Source: an uncultured Eubacteriales bacterium
GTDB taxonomy: Bacteria; Bacillota; Clostridia; Oscillospirales; CAG-272
Assembly (NCBI GenBank): GCA_934432725.1
Contig: CAKRZE010000005.1
Span: forward strand, 69,390-133,389
Direction of reading: 5' to 3'
DNA length: 64,000 nt
Part shown: positions 42,773-51,828 of the stretch, piece by piece
Position numbering within the stretch: position 1 is the stretch's first letter
Layout: each line of letters begins with the position of its first letter
The notes under the pieces: generated by a model
What the model was told of the DNA's origin: nothing
Database searches by the model: none
Seen by the model: only the letters and a program-made list of their open reading frames with translations
Made by a program: the position numbers and the translations under genes

Positions 42773-44521
42773 ATGGCGTTTGACGCAGGCTTTGTCGCTG
42801 CGGTTGTGGATGAACTGAACCGGACGGTGATCGGTGCGCGAATTGAACGGGTAATGCAGCCGGGAAAGGATTCCGTGATCCTGCAGCTTCACTGCGACCG
42901 TGCGGCGGTCGATATCAGGGAGTCGCAGCGGCTTCTTTTTGATGCCGGCTCCAACAATCCGCGGATCGGCTTTACCGAAAACAGCTTTGAAAATCCGAAG
43001 GTTGCGCCGATGTTCTGCATGCTTTTGCGGAAGCACCTGAACGGGGCGAAAATTCTTTCGGTGAAGCAGCTCGGGTTTGAGAGAGCGGTGGAGATCGCGG
43101 TGGAGGCTCATGACGAGCTTGGCTTTCCCTGCACAAAATATCTGATTTCCGAGACGATGGGGAAATGCTCCAATCTGATGTTCCTCGGGCAGGATTACAG
43201 GATCATCAGTGCGCTGAAGCTGGTGGATTTTTCAACCTCACAAAAACGGCAGATTCTGCCGGGAATTCTGTATGAGCTTCCGCCGCTGCAAACAGGCAAG
43301 GTCTCGCCGATCGGCGCCGATCGGGAAAAATTCCTGCGGGACTATGCCGAAAGCACTGCGGCGCCGGACAAATTCATTATGAGTCATTACCTCGGGATTT
43401 CTCCGCTTCTCGCAAGGGAAATTGCTTTCCGCGCGCAGGGCGGGGACGGAGAAGCCCTGTATGAGGCGTTTTTTGATATTTACAGGGCGGTGGAGGAAAA
43501 ACGGTTTACACCGGTGCTTCTGCGGGATGCGGCGACAGGTGTCCCGGTTGAATACAGCTTTACCGAGATCCGACAGTACGGCGATCAGGTCAGAACGGAG
43601 GTCTGCCGGCATTTCAGCAGCCTGACCGATGAGTATTTCGGTGCGAGAACCCGGATGGAGCATATCCGGCAGCGCAGCTCCGACATTCTGCGGCTCCTGA
43701 CAAATGCGGAGACCAGACTGACCAAGAAAATTGCACTGCAGACCCATGACCTTGAGGCGTGTGCGGAAAAGGAAGAATGGCGCATCGCAGGGGATCTGAT
43801 TACGGCGAATATTTACAGGCTGTCCCGCGGCATGCGTGCTGCAAGACTGGAAAACTATTACAGTCCGGACGGGGAGATGAAGGAAATTCAGCTTGACTCC
43901 AGGCTGACGCCTGCTCAGAACGCGCAGCGGTATTATAAAAAGTACAGCAAGGCGAAGACGGCTGAGACCGCGCTGACGCATCAGCTGGAGCTCGCGCGGG
44001 AGGAGCTTGACTATATCGGAACGGTCTTCGATGCGCTTGCGCGGGCAGAGAATGAAACTGATCTTTCGGAGATCCGGCGGGAGCTGTACGAGGCTGGCTT
44101 TGCCTCAAAAATGAAGGGCTACAGACCGGTCAAGCCGACCGCACCGAAGCCGATGGAATTCCGCACCTCGGGGGGCTTCCGCGTGCTGTGCGGGAAAAAC
44201 AACGCGCAGAACGATCATCTGACGCACAAGCTCGCCGGGAAAAATGATATCTGGTTTCACATTCACGGATGCCCCGGCTCCCACGCCGTGCTGTTCTGCG
44301 GAACAGAGGAGCCCTCGGAAGCGGATTACACCGAGGCTGCAACGATTGCCGCAGTATATTCCAAGGCGCCGCGCGGACAAAAGGTTGCGGTGGACTATAC
44401 GCGTGTCCGGAATGTGAAGAAGCCGCCGGCTTCCAAGCCCGGTTATGTGACGTATTCTACGAATTACAGCGCATATGTGACGGCGGACGAGGCTCTGGCG
44501 CAGCGGCTTAAGTGCAGGTGA
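42773..44521 (+). CDS. rqcH: Rqc2 homolog RqcH (NFACT protein)
   Basis: A 582-residue NFACT protein that binds stalled 50S subunits and adds C-terminal alanine tails for degradation of the nascent chain. It has the NFACT-N domain (FDAGFVAAVVDELNRTVIGA, IGFTENSFENPKVAPMFCML), two central coiled-coil/HhH segments (about residues 280-430), and the C-terminal NFACT-R domain with FRTSGGFRVLCGKNNAQND and DIWFHIHGCPGSHAVL. GAAGGG lies about 9 nt before the ATG; a GTG three codons upstream is an alternative. It sits with tcdA and an EF-G paralog in a translation-related region. Confidence 0.93.
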   Translation: MAFDAGFVAAVVDELNRTVIGARIERVMQPGKDSVILQLHCDRAAVDIRESQRLLFDAGSNNPRIGFTENSFENPKVAPMFCMLLRKHLNGAKILSVKQLGFERAVEIAVEAHDELGFPCTKYLISETMGKCSNLMFLGQDYRIISALKLVDFSTSQKRQILPGILYELPPLQTGKVSPIGADREKFLRDYAESTAAPDKFIMSHYLGISPLLAREIAFRAQGGDGEALYEAFFDIYRAVEEKRFTPVLLRDAATGVPVEYSFTEIRQYGDQVRTEVCRHFSSLTDEYFGARTRMEHIRQRSSDILRLLTNAETRLTKKIALQTHDLEACAEKEEWRIAGDLITANIYRLSRGMRAARLENYYSPDGEMKEIQLDSRLTPAQNAQRYYKKYSKAKTAETALTHQLELAREELDYIGTVFDALARAENETDLSEIRRELYEAGFASKMKGYRPVKPTAPKPMEFRTSGGFRVLCGKNNAQNDHLTHKLAGKNDIWFHIHGCPGSHAVLFCGTEEPSEADYTEAATIAAVYSKAPRGQKVAVDYTRVRNVKKPPASKPGYVTYSTNYSAYVTADEALAQRLKCR

Positions 44522-44700
44522 GAGTCTTTTTGCGGACCGGATTATGCGCCCGATCAGAGTCTGATGTCTGTATTGCCCTGCGCGGGATGGACATGCCGAG
44601 GGACAGATGCGGCGGATGGCAGCGGTATGCCGCCCGATGCGCACGGGGAGTGCGCCGGATTTCGGACCGGTGAGACAAGAAAATGGGGAGGAGACGGAAT

Positions 44701-45396
44701 ATGGAGGAATGGCAGGTCAGAGAGGCTGCCCTGATCGGAGAGGAGCGCGTGGAACGCCTGAAGGCTTGCTCCGTTCTGATTTTCGGGGTCGGCGGAGTCG
44801 GCGGATACGCGGCGGAGGCGTGCTGCCGTGCGGGAATCGGAAGAATCACCGTGGTGGATCATGACACGGTCGCACTTTCCAATCTGAACCGGCAGCTGAT
44901 TGCCGATACGGAAACGGTGGGGCGGAAAAAGGCGGAGCTTGCCGTGGAGCGGATCCGGAGAATCAATCCGGAGTGCCGTGCAGCCGCAAAAGATGTGTTT
45001 GCCGATGCCTCCAATATCGCTTCCCTGATTGCGGAGGCAGAGCCGGATTATATCATTGACGCGATCGACACGGTGACGGCAAAGCTTGCGATTATACGGC
45101 AGGCAAAGGAAAGCTCCGTCCCGGTGATATCCTCCATGGGGACGGGAAACAAGCTCCGTCCGGAGCAGTTTCATATTGCGGATATCTCAAAGACCTCTGT
45201 GTGCCCTCTGGCGCGGGTGATGCGGAAAAAGCTGAGGGATATGCATATTTCGGGCGTGACGGTGCTGTATTCCGATGAGGAACCGGTTCGGACCGGGAGC
45301 AGGACGCCTGCTTCCATTTCCTATGTACCCGCAGTGGGCGGGCTTCTGATCGCGGGCTATGTCATAAGAAGTCTGATCGGCATGGAAGAAAAATAA
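44701..45396 (+). CDS. tcdA: tRNA threonylcarbamoyladenosine dehydratase
   Basis: A 231-residue E1/ThiF-like enzyme that uses ATP to cyclise t6A37 in tRNA to ct6A. It begins with a short helix, then the nucleotide loop VLIFGVGGVGGYAAEACCRA, VVDHDTVALSNLNRQLIA with the typical Asn-Arg-Gln, DYIIDAIDTVTAKLAII, and SSMGTGNKLRPEQFHIADIS before the crossover Cys (KTSVCPLARVMRKKLR). GGGAGGAG precedes the ATG. The size matches TcdA rather than larger ThiF or MoeB proteins. Confidence 0.9.
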   Translation: MEEWQVREAALIGEERVERLKACSVLIFGVGGVGGYAAEACCRAGIGRITVVDHDTVALSNLNRQLIADTETVGRKKAELAVERIRRINPECRAAAKDVFADASNIASLIAEAEPDYIIDAIDTVTAKLAIIRQAKESSVPVISSMGTGNKLRPEQFHIADISKTSVCPLARVMRKKLRDMHISGVTVLYSDEEPVRTGSRTPASISYVPAVGGLLIAGYVIRSLIGMEEK

Positions 45397-45790
45397 GCCC
45401 GCAAAGCAGTCCTGAGCCTGACGCGGGTGATTGGACTTTTAAAGCTGCGGCGTCGGCAGCCTTTCAGGCTGTGTGCTTTCGGTATATGGAGCGAGAGCCA
45501 AGCCGTTATTTCCTGCTTGTTATGCTTGATCCCTTGTGGCAAAATGGCGGTGTCAGACCGCGGGAATCGATGCCGGCGGCGGTGCTGAGAAACTCAAACG
45601 GGTTTTTCACACCGCCTTTTTGCATGGCTGCAAGATACGGCAGCCGTGACGGCATTGCCGGATGCGGGAGGAAGGCGTACATACAGAAAGGGATGGGAAA
45701 GCAGTACGGAAAGAGCGGCGCATACGGAAGATATGGAAGGAAATGATGGGAAGAGCAGCGCGGACGGCAGTGTTGCTTGCATGGGGCAGG
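45397..45790. other. Intergenic, no gene seen
   Basis: No supported gene. Includes the segment similar to 19103-19165. ORFs here translate to low-quality sequence without a ribosome site. Confidence 0.35.
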
Positions 45791-45812
45791 CGGAGAGCTT
45801 CTCCGTTTTTTT
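45791..45812 (+). terminator. Intrinsic terminator before the ABC exporter
   Basis: CGGAGA-GCT-TCTCCG followed by seven T. It lies upstream of the exporter promoter. Confidence 0.7.
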
Positions 45813-45825
45813 AACAATTTCCGCC

Positions 45826-45854
45826 TTGTTTTTCGGACGAAAAAACGGTATACT
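45826..45854 (+). promoter_or_regulatory. ABC exporter promoter
   Basis: TTGTTT at 45826-45831 and TATACT at 45849-45854, 17-bp spacer; leader about 105 nt. Confidence 0.6.
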
Positions 45855-45966
45855 ATACAAAATATTTCAATGAAGAAAAGAAAAATGGATCTTCTGTCAT
45901 GCGGAAAGCCGCAAAATGCGGAAAATTTTCGCCGTAGGTGTTGGGCAGGGGAAGGGGAGTGTGTGT

Positions 45967-47958
45967 ATGGGACCGATGATGGGACCGCCTCCGGGTGCAG
46001 ACCCGAGAAGAATGAATGAGAAACTGAAGGAGCCGAAGCCCAAAAGGCTTAGGGAGGTTCCGGGCTTTCTCTGGCGCGTTCTGACCGGGATGACGGGAAG
46101 GATGGGCTATATTTTCCGGCTGGTGTGGGATACCAGACCGTGGATTCTGTTTTTAATGCTGTTTATGGCAGTGTATGACGGCGTCATGCCGGTTTTGGCA
46201 GCCCTGATTGCAGCGAACCTGATGAATGTGCTGGCTGCCTGCATGCTGCAAAAAACGCTGGACGGCATCTATGCGGCGCTGTTTTTGCAGTTCGGATATC
46301 TGATTTTCAACAGCATTGTGAACAACCTGTACAATATGCTGTACCGGATCTCCGGTGAGATGATCACAAACAGCATTAAAATGAAAATTATGGTCAAGGC
46401 AAAGGATGTGGATATCGCTTCCTTTGACAAGCCCGAGTTTTATGAGCGTCTGGAGAACGCCAACCGTGAGGCCGGAATGCGCCCGGTGCAGATGCTGAAG
46501 TCCACATTCAGCATTATTTCCACGCTGATCACTATGATCTCCTTTATCGCCATGACGGCGGGAATTCTGCCGTTTGCGCCGCTTCTCATTATTGCCGTAT
46601 CTGTGCCGAGCGCGGTCATCAACTTTGTTTACCGCAAAAAGAACTTCAATTATGTGCGCCGCCGTTCGGTGGACCGCCGGCAGATGAGCTATTATTCCAA
46701 CCTGATGGTGGATAAGGATATGGTGAAGGAGGTCCGTCTGTTTGGCTTGTCCGATACCTTCCTGAAGGGGTATCAGAACGTATTTGAACGGTATTTTCAC
46801 GGAATCAAGAGCCTGATTTATTCGGAGAGCGCATGGAATATCGCCCTGATGCTGGTCTCTACGGCGGTGAACTGCTGGCTGTACATAAGGGTTGCCTCCG
46901 GCGTGATCTTCGGCAGCGGACAGATCGGAGATTTTTCGCTGTATACGGGCGCGCTGAATTCCATTGCGGGCGGTATTTCCGGTCTGATTTCCACGACCGC
47001 AACGATTTATGAGGGAACGCTGTTTATCGACAATCTCATTCTGTTTATGCGCGAGAAAAAGACGATTGTTCCGCTGGATGCCGCGAATCCCCGTCATGTG
47101 CGGCGTCATGAGGCGCATACCATAGAATTGCGGCATGTTTCCTTTCGTTATCCCGGGACAGAGCGCGATGTGCTGCACGATATCAATCTGACGCTGCACG
47201 CGGGCGACACCTGTGTGCTTGTCGGTCTGAACGGCGCCGGAAAAACGACCCTGATCAAGCTGATTACCCGGTTATACGATCCCACCGAGGGAGAGGTCCT
47301 GCTGGACGGCTTTGATATCCGGGAATATGACGTGGAAGAGCTTTACAAGATGTACGGAATTATTTTCCAAGATTTCGGAAAGTATGCCTTCAGTGTGGCT
47401 GACAATATCTCGTTCGGTCAGATCGAACGCAAGCCGGAGCAGTCCGCGATCGTGGAGGCAGCCCGTCAGTCCTCGGCAGATCAGTTTATAAACAGACTGC
47501 CGAAGGGCTATGAGACGCCGCTGATGCGGTATTTCTCGGAGGACGGCATCGAGCTGTCCATCGGTCAGTGGCAAAAGCTTTCCATCGCGCGGGCGTTTTA
47601 CTCGGATTCCGATTTTCTGATTCTGGATGAGCCGACGGCGTCTCTGGATGCGATTGCGGAGCAGGAGATTTTCCGGCAGTTTGATGAGCTGCGGAAGGAT
47701 AAGACAACGATCTTTGTCTCGCACCGGCTTTCCTCCGCAACGGTGGCATCCAAAATCATCGTGCTTGAAAACGGCAGATTGGTGGAGGAGGGAAATCACC
47801 GTGAGCTGATGAACGCACGCGGCAGATACTATGAGCTGTTTTCCACACAGGCAAAACGGTATATTGCAACGGCAGGCGAGGGCTTGATTGATATGCCGCC
47901 GGAGCAGCCCGGGAGAGAAAGAAAGCCTCCCGCACCGGAATTTAATTCCTACGCTTGA
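45967..47958 (+). CDS. ABC transporter, fused membrane and ATPase domains
   Basis: A 663-residue exporter half-transporter. A Pro/Met-rich tail (MGPMMGPPPGADPRR) precedes six helices (about residues 60-340). The nucleotide-binding domain has Walker A GLNGAGKTTL, signature LSIGQWQKLSIARAF (the usual LSGGQ is LSIGQ), Walker B FLILDEPTASLDA and the switch VSHRL. Substrate unknown; such proteins export peptides, lipids or drugs. No partner half is adjacent, so a homodimer is expected. GGGGAAGGGGA precedes this ATG; an in-frame ATG 17 codons earlier lacks a good ribosome site. Confidence 0.88.
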   Translation: MGPMMGPPPGADPRRMNEKLKEPKPKRLREVPGFLWRVLTGMTGRMGYIFRLVWDTRPWILFLMLFMAVYDGVMPVLAALIAANLMNVLAACMLQKTLDGIYAALFLQFGYLIFNSIVNNLYNMLYRISGEMITNSIKMKIMVKAKDVDIASFDKPEFYERLENANREAGMRPVQMLKSTFSIISTLITMISFIAMTAGILPFAPLLIIAVSVPSAVINFVYRKKNFNYVRRRSVDRRQMSYYSNLMVDKDMVKEVRLFGLSDTFLKGYQNVFERYFHGIKSLIYSESAWNIALMLVSTAVNCWLYIRVASGVIFGSGQIGDFSLYTGALNSIAGGISGLISTTATIYEGTLFIDNLILFMREKKTIVPLDAANPRHVRRHEAHTIELRHVSFRYPGTERDVLHDINLTLHAGDTCVLVGLNGAGKTTLIKLITRLYDPTEGEVLLDGFDIREYDVEELYKMYGIIFQDFGKYAFSVADNISFGQIERKPEQSAIVEAARQSSADQFINRLPKGYETPLMRYFSEDGIELSIGQWQKLSIARAFYSDSDFLILDEPTASLDAIAEQEIFRQFDELRKDKTTIFVSHRLSSATVASKIIVLENGRLVEEGNHRELMNARGRYYELFSTQAKRYIATAGEGLIDMPPEQPGRERKPPAPEFNSYA

Positions 47959-47983
47959 CAAAGGAATTGTATTTTGCTATAAT
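47955..47983 (+). promoter_or_regulatory. Promoter overlapping the end of the ABC gene
   Basis: TTGACA at 47955-47960 (using the last codon of the ABC gene) and TATAAT at 47978-47983, 17-bp spacer: perfect consensus for the gene at 48125. Confidence 0.85.
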
Positions 47984-48124
47984 ACAGGTAAACAAACTTT
48001 TCGTTCTCGCTAACTTCTACACGGTTTGTATGGATTCCATCGGGGGCACCGTATACTGGGCCGACGCAGACGGAACGCTCTTCGATGGGGGGTGTTTTCT
48101 GCTGTCGGAGGAGAGGAGCTTGCG

Positions 48125-48445
48125 ATGCAAAGTAAGGTTCCGCATGATGTTCTGACCATATCGGAAATGACCAGACGCCCGAGCCGGACTGTCTCGGAGC
48201 TGATCGATGTGGAGGATATGGTTCTGACCGAAGAGTTGATTAAAAAGCTGCGGGCAAGCAGCAGTATGTTCAATAAAAGGACATATGTACAGCTGATGTA
48301 CCGCGGAGCCAGATATAATGTAGAGCGGGTTGACAGACTGAAGGACGGTCAGTACAGGATCGGGCTGATCTCTCCGTCTGCTACGGCTACCCTGAAGGGG
48401 GCTGTGGGCGGCAGAGTTGACGTCTGCCATGCCTCGGAGCTGTAA
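48125..48445 (+). CDS. Small hypothetical protein
   Basis: A 106-residue soluble protein with a helical N-terminal half (TISEMTRRPSRTVSELIDVE, then ELIKKLRASSSMFNKRTYVQ) and a beta-rich C-terminal half (LMYRGARYNVERVDRLKDGQ, YRIGLISPSATATLKGAVGG). I do not recognise a family. The ATG has GGAGGAGAGGAG 5-12 nt upstream and its own consensus promoter at 47955, which with a terminator downstream at 48601 supports it being a real single-gene unit. Confidence 0.65.
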   Translation: MQSKVPHDVLTISEMTRRPSRTVSELIDVEDMVLTEELIKKLRASSSMFNKRTYVQLMYRGARYNVERVDRLKDGQYRIGLISPSATATLKGAVGGRVDVCHASEL

Positions 48446-48600
48446 GGGAAAGGAGTCCGGGTCTGCGGAAAAGCCCGCGCCGGCTCGTATGTGCTTGCTG
48501 CCGGAGGATTGGGAATCGGACGGCGTGTTTTCGGCGGTGACGGAGGCAGACCCGCGAAAAACGAGCCGGGAATCATGCCGGCTTCTGACAGGCTTTGTAT

Positions 48601-48632
48601 CAGGCTGCCGGTTTGGCAGCCTGTTTCCTTTT
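48601..48632 (+). terminator. Terminator after the small hypothetical gene
   Basis: CAGGCTGCC (48601-48609) pairs with GGCAGCCTG (48615-48623), then TTTCCTTTT. Confidence 0.75.
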
Positions 48633-48659
48633 ATCGGAAAATGCGGAAAAGAGGGTGGG

Positions 48660-48709
48660 GCGGAGTTCCGGCATCGGCATGGCGTATGACGGTGGAACTC
48701 CGCTCTTTT
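48660..48709 (+). terminator. Second terminator-like hairpin
   Basis: GCGGAGTTCC (48660-48669) pairs with GGAACTCCGC (48694-48703), followed by TCTTTTG. It may back up the preceding terminator. The rest of 48446-48933 shows no gene. Confidence 0.55.
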
Positions 48710-48933
48710 GTTTCAAACCGCCTGCGGCGATTTTTCGGGATGCGGCAGAAACGGCTTCTGCTGCAAGCTGCTCCGGAGCTTGTCTGCGGCGACGGCGCTC
48801 TGAAACGGTGTCGGAACGCGGGCTTGGAACGGTGTGTGTCTTGCATGGGCTGCATACCGGGCGCCGGCTGCTGCATGGGAAAAATCGACGGACGGTTCTT
48901 TTGAGGCATAACCGCGAGAATATATGAAAAGAA

Positions 48934-48975
48934 AGAAAGGAAGCTTTCGCCGATGCGAAAGTCAGGGTCACCATA
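48934..48975 (+). promoter_or_regulatory. SD-hairpin leader element (DUF1015 copy)
   Basis: GAAAGGAAG followed by the 7-bp hairpin CTTTCGC-CGAT-GCGAAAG (48944-48961), then TCAGGGTCACCATA and ATG. The only plus-strand copy besides asd. Confidence 0.6.
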
Positions 48976-50181
48976 ATGACGGATATCAGACAGGTTCCGT
49001 TTGAGGCGGCGGATATTCTTCTGCCTGCCTGCGGACATGAAGCATGGAGCGTGATTGCCTGCGATCAGCATACCTCCGAGCCGGAGTATTGGGAGGAGGC
49101 GGAAAGACTGATCGGGAGTGCCCCGTCGGCGCTCCGGCTGATTCTTCCCGAGATTTTCCTGCGTGAGGATAAGCTTGACGGACGAATCCGGGCGATCAAT
49201 GACGCGATGCGTGAATACCTGCATGAAGGCGTTTTCCGCCTGTATGAGGATGCGATGATTCTGGTGGAGCGGACACTTTCCGACGGAAGGGTCAGGCACG
49301 GATTGGTCGGTGCGGTTCCGCTGTCGGCGTATGATTATGAACCGGGCAGCAAGCCCCTGATCCGCGCAACGGAGGGAACGGTGCTGTCCCGGATCCCGGC
49401 GCGGGTTGAGATCAGGCGTGAGGCTCCCTTGGAGCTGCCGCATGTGATGCTGCTGGATGATGACCCCGGATGTACGGTGACAGAGCCGCTTGCGGCAGAG
49501 AAGGCGCGCTTTCCGCTTGTGTACGATTTTGATCTGATGCTGGGCGGCGGACATCTGCGTGGATACCTGCTTGACCGGAAGGCGCAGGAGCATGTGAAGT
49601 GTGCACTGGCGGCACTTTGCGGCGGGGAGGAAGAGCCGATGCTGATGGCGGTGGGGGACGGGAACCATTCGCTTGCCGCCGCAAAGGTCTGTGCGGCAGA
49701 GAGCGGGCTGCTCCGGGCGCAGACAGCACTGGTGGAGCTTGTGAACATACACGATCCCGCGCTGGATTTCGAACCGATTTACCGTGTGCTTTTTCACGTG
49801 AAGCCGGAGGAGGTGCTTCTTGCTGCGAAGGCGTATTTCAACGGTTCGGCTTCCGACGGCAAACGCATCCGTATGGTTTTTCCGGGCGGGACGGAGCATG
49901 CTGTTTTCGGTACGGATGCGCTGGTCTGCCGTCAGGTACAGGACTTTTTGGATCGGTTCCTGTCGGAGCATCCGGAGGCTGTGGTGGACTATATTCACGG
50001 CGAGGACAGTGTGTACCGGTTTGCCTCCGAAGAAAATACGGTCGGTTTCTTGTTTGACGGCATTTCAAAGGCAGAGCTTTTCCCGTATGTGAAAAGGAAC
50101 GGAGTTCTGCCGCGCAAGACGTTTTCCATGGGGGAAGCGTGCGACAAACGATATTATATGGAAGCGAGAAAGCTGAGATAA
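48976..50181 (+). CDS. DUF1015 family protein
   Basis: A 401-residue protein matching DUF1015 (often annotated as an HTH-like or SpoOJ/ParA-associated family, with no firm function). It begins TDIRQVPFEAADILLPACGH and has the family's VIACDQHTSEPEYW, YDFDLMLGGGHLRGYLL and GDGNHSLAAAKV, and ends SMGEACDKRYYMEARKL. The GDGNHS motif suggests a nucleotide or metal site. It is one base before ttcA and probably co-transcribed. The start follows the shared SD-hairpin leader. Confidence 0.85.
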   Translation: MTDIRQVPFEAADILLPACGHEAWSVIACDQHTSEPEYWEEAERLIGSAPSALRLILPEIFLREDKLDGRIRAINDAMREYLHEGVFRLYEDAMILVERTLSDGRVRHGLVGAVPLSAYDYEPGSKPLIRATEGTVLSRIPARVEIRREAPLELPHVMLLDDDPGCTVTEPLAAEKARFPLVYDFDLMLGGGHLRGYLLDRKAQEHVKCALAALCGGEEEPMLMAVGDGNHSLAAAKVCAAESGLLRAQTALVELVNIHDPALDFEPIYRVLFHVKPEEVLLAAKAYFNGSASDGKRIRMVFPGGTEHAVFGTDALVCRQVQDFLDRFLSEHPEAVVDYIHGEDSVYRFASEENTVGFLFDGISKAELFPYVKRNGVLPRKTFSMGEACDKRYYMEARKLR

Positions 50182-50182
50182 G

Positions 50183-51001
50183 ATGGATTTTGTGAATATA
50201 CGCCGGATTCTGAGCCGCGTCCGCTGTGCGGTCGATGAGTTTCATATGCTGGAGGACGGCGATGTGGTGGCAGTCGGGCTGTCCGGCGGAAAGGATTCCT
50301 GGACGCTTCTGGCTGCTCTGAAGGAGCTTCAGCGCTTTTATCCGAAGCGGTTCGGGCTCTGTGCGATCAGCGTGTCGATGGGCTTTGAGGGGATGGATTA
50401 TGAGCCGATGCGCCGCTTTTGCGAAGAGCTTGCGGTTCCTCTTCGGATCGTGGAAACACACATCGGCTCTTTGATTTTTGAGCATCGCAAGGAGAAAAAT
50501 CCGTGCTCGCTCTGCGCAAAGATGCGGCGCGGCATCCTGCATCAGACGGCAAAGGAAATGGGGGCGACAAAGCTTGCTCTGGGGCATCATTACGATGATG
50601 TGGTGGAAACCTTCATGCTGAACCTGTTCCATGAGGGACGGCTGGGGGTGTTTTTGCCGGTTACTTATATGAGCCGCCGCGATCTTACCGTGATCCGTCC
50701 GATGCTGTATGTGCCCGAAAAGGATATCCGATATTTCGCAGGGCACAATCCGCTGCCGGTTTTGACCAATCTCTGTCCGGCTGACGGCGAAACGGAACGG
50801 GAGACGATGAAGCGCATGCTGGCGGGACTTGACCGGCAGTACAAGGGCTTGAAGCACCGTATTTTCGGCGCGGTTAAAAAGGGCGGTCTGTTCGAAGAAT
50901 ATGTTCCGGATGAGGAGCTGACGGCGGCTTCCGGCTCGGAGCGACAGCAGGATAGGACGGACGCACTGCCGGATGAACCGACTGCCGGATCCGACCGGTA
51001 A
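50183..51001 (+). CDS. TtcA-like tRNA sulfur-transfer ATPase
   Basis: A 272-residue PP-loop ATPase of the TtcA family, which thiolates cytidine 32 of tRNA using ATP and a [4Fe-4S] cluster. It has the PP-loop VAVGLSGGKDSWTLLAAL, the cysteine pair in NPCSLCAKMRRGIL, LALGHHYDDVVETFMLNL and the third Cys in LTNLCPADG. The C-terminal 35 residues are an acidic, Ser/Asp-rich tail not typical of TtcA. It starts one base after the DUF1015 stop (TAAGATG), so it is translationally coupled. Confidence 0.88.
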   Translation: MDFVNIRRILSRVRCAVDEFHMLEDGDVVAVGLSGGKDSWTLLAALKELQRFYPKRFGLCAISVSMGFEGMDYEPMRRFCEELAVPLRIVETHIGSLIFEHRKEKNPCSLCAKMRRGILHQTAKEMGATKLALGHHYDDVVETFMLNLFHEGRLGVFLPVTYMSRRDLTVIRPMLYVPEKDIRYFAGHNPLPVLTNLCPADGETERETMKRMLAGLDRQYKGLKHRIFGAVKKGGLFEEYVPDEELTAASGSERQQDRTDALPDEPTAGSDR

Positions 51002-51144
51002 CGGCGGCAGACATCTGATCTTCTTGTGGAAAAAAATTCCGATGCTTCTTTTGTTTCCGGGGTTCACTGCGCATATTTTGCCCGGTTCTGCGTAAAATGA
51101 ACTACATACAAAAGCTATGAAACGAAAGAAAGCGTGGATTTGAT

Positions 51145-51351
51145 ATGAAACAGAAACGTTCTTTGAAGGATGCGCATCATGATGTTGTTTCCAGATACTG
51201 CCCGTATTTGTGCGAAAATGTGGTTATGCTGAAGTCGGCAGGCGGAGGACCGGACGAATTCGAATGCCTGCACGCGGAGCAGTGCCGGAAAAGGGAATCG
51301 GTAGCCTGTAAAATGGCGCCCGGCGCCGCTTTTCCGGAGACAAAAGGGTGA
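51145..51351 (+). CDS. Small cysteine-rich protein
   Basis: A 68-residue protein with five Cys and several His placed as CPYLCENV...ECLHAEQCRKRESVAC, suggesting a small metal-binding fold. I do not recognise a family. GAAAGAAAG lies 8-16 nt before the ATG (weak ribosome site without GGA). Codon use resembles neighbours. A real gene is plausible but not certain. Confidence 0.5.
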   Translation: MKQKRSLKDAHHDVVSRYCPYLCENVVMLKSAGGGPDEFECLHAEQCRKRESVACKMAPGAAFPETKG

Positions 51352-51828
51352 ATCCGCTTTTCGATGAGAGCAGTCCTGCGGTTCGTGTACTTTGCGTTTT
51401 TCCGGCACGGGCGGGCATCTCCTCTTTTCGTGCCGCTGTTCGGACGATAAAAAGCCGTTCCGCAGAACAAGAGTCTGTTTTGCGGAACAGCTGTGTTTAT
51501 GAGGATGACGGAATAAAAGCCGGAATGCCGCAGAGACGAAGCGTGGAGAGGTGACCGGGTGCCTCCGGTGCTGCCTGCACTTTGATAAGCTCCCCGGAGG
51601 CTTGCCCTGCGGCAGTGTATTGTCCTTCGGTCAAGTCCCCGGAAAATACAGCCGGACTTCGGAGGACTGCCGGCTGTCCGGAAGGCATGCAGATGCCGCA
51701 TGCGGAGTCAGAATGCGGCTTCGGCTGTTCTGACGGCTTTGAGGCGGCATGCCGTCCCTCAGTCAGATCGCCGGAGGCTCTTGCCGGCAGCGGGCCGGCG
51801 CCCTCCCCGTATATTTATCTGCCATGCA
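51352..51828. other. Intergenic between small protein and MFS gene
   Basis: No gene. Contains the minus-strand terminator at 51446 and several GC-rich inverted repeats with recurring CCGGAGGCT words (about 51594 and 51771). Confidence 0.45.
51446..51488 (-). terminator. Minus-strand terminator, probably of the MFS gene
   Basis: A 13-bp stem GTTCCGCAGAACA/TGTTTTGCGGAAC (51457-51469 and 51476-51488, one G-T) followed on the minus strand by GGCTTTTTATC. It lies 340 bp after the MFS stop, leaving a long 3' untranslated region. Confidence 0.7.

Noticed and set aside
48934..48975. Upstream coding extension through the SD-hairpin leader (ERKEAFADAKVRVT-like peptide)
   Set aside because: Several leader copies translate to a similar AFAxAK peptide in frame with the gene, but the ligA copy contains stops and the GNAT copy is out of frame, so conservation is better explained by RNA structure.
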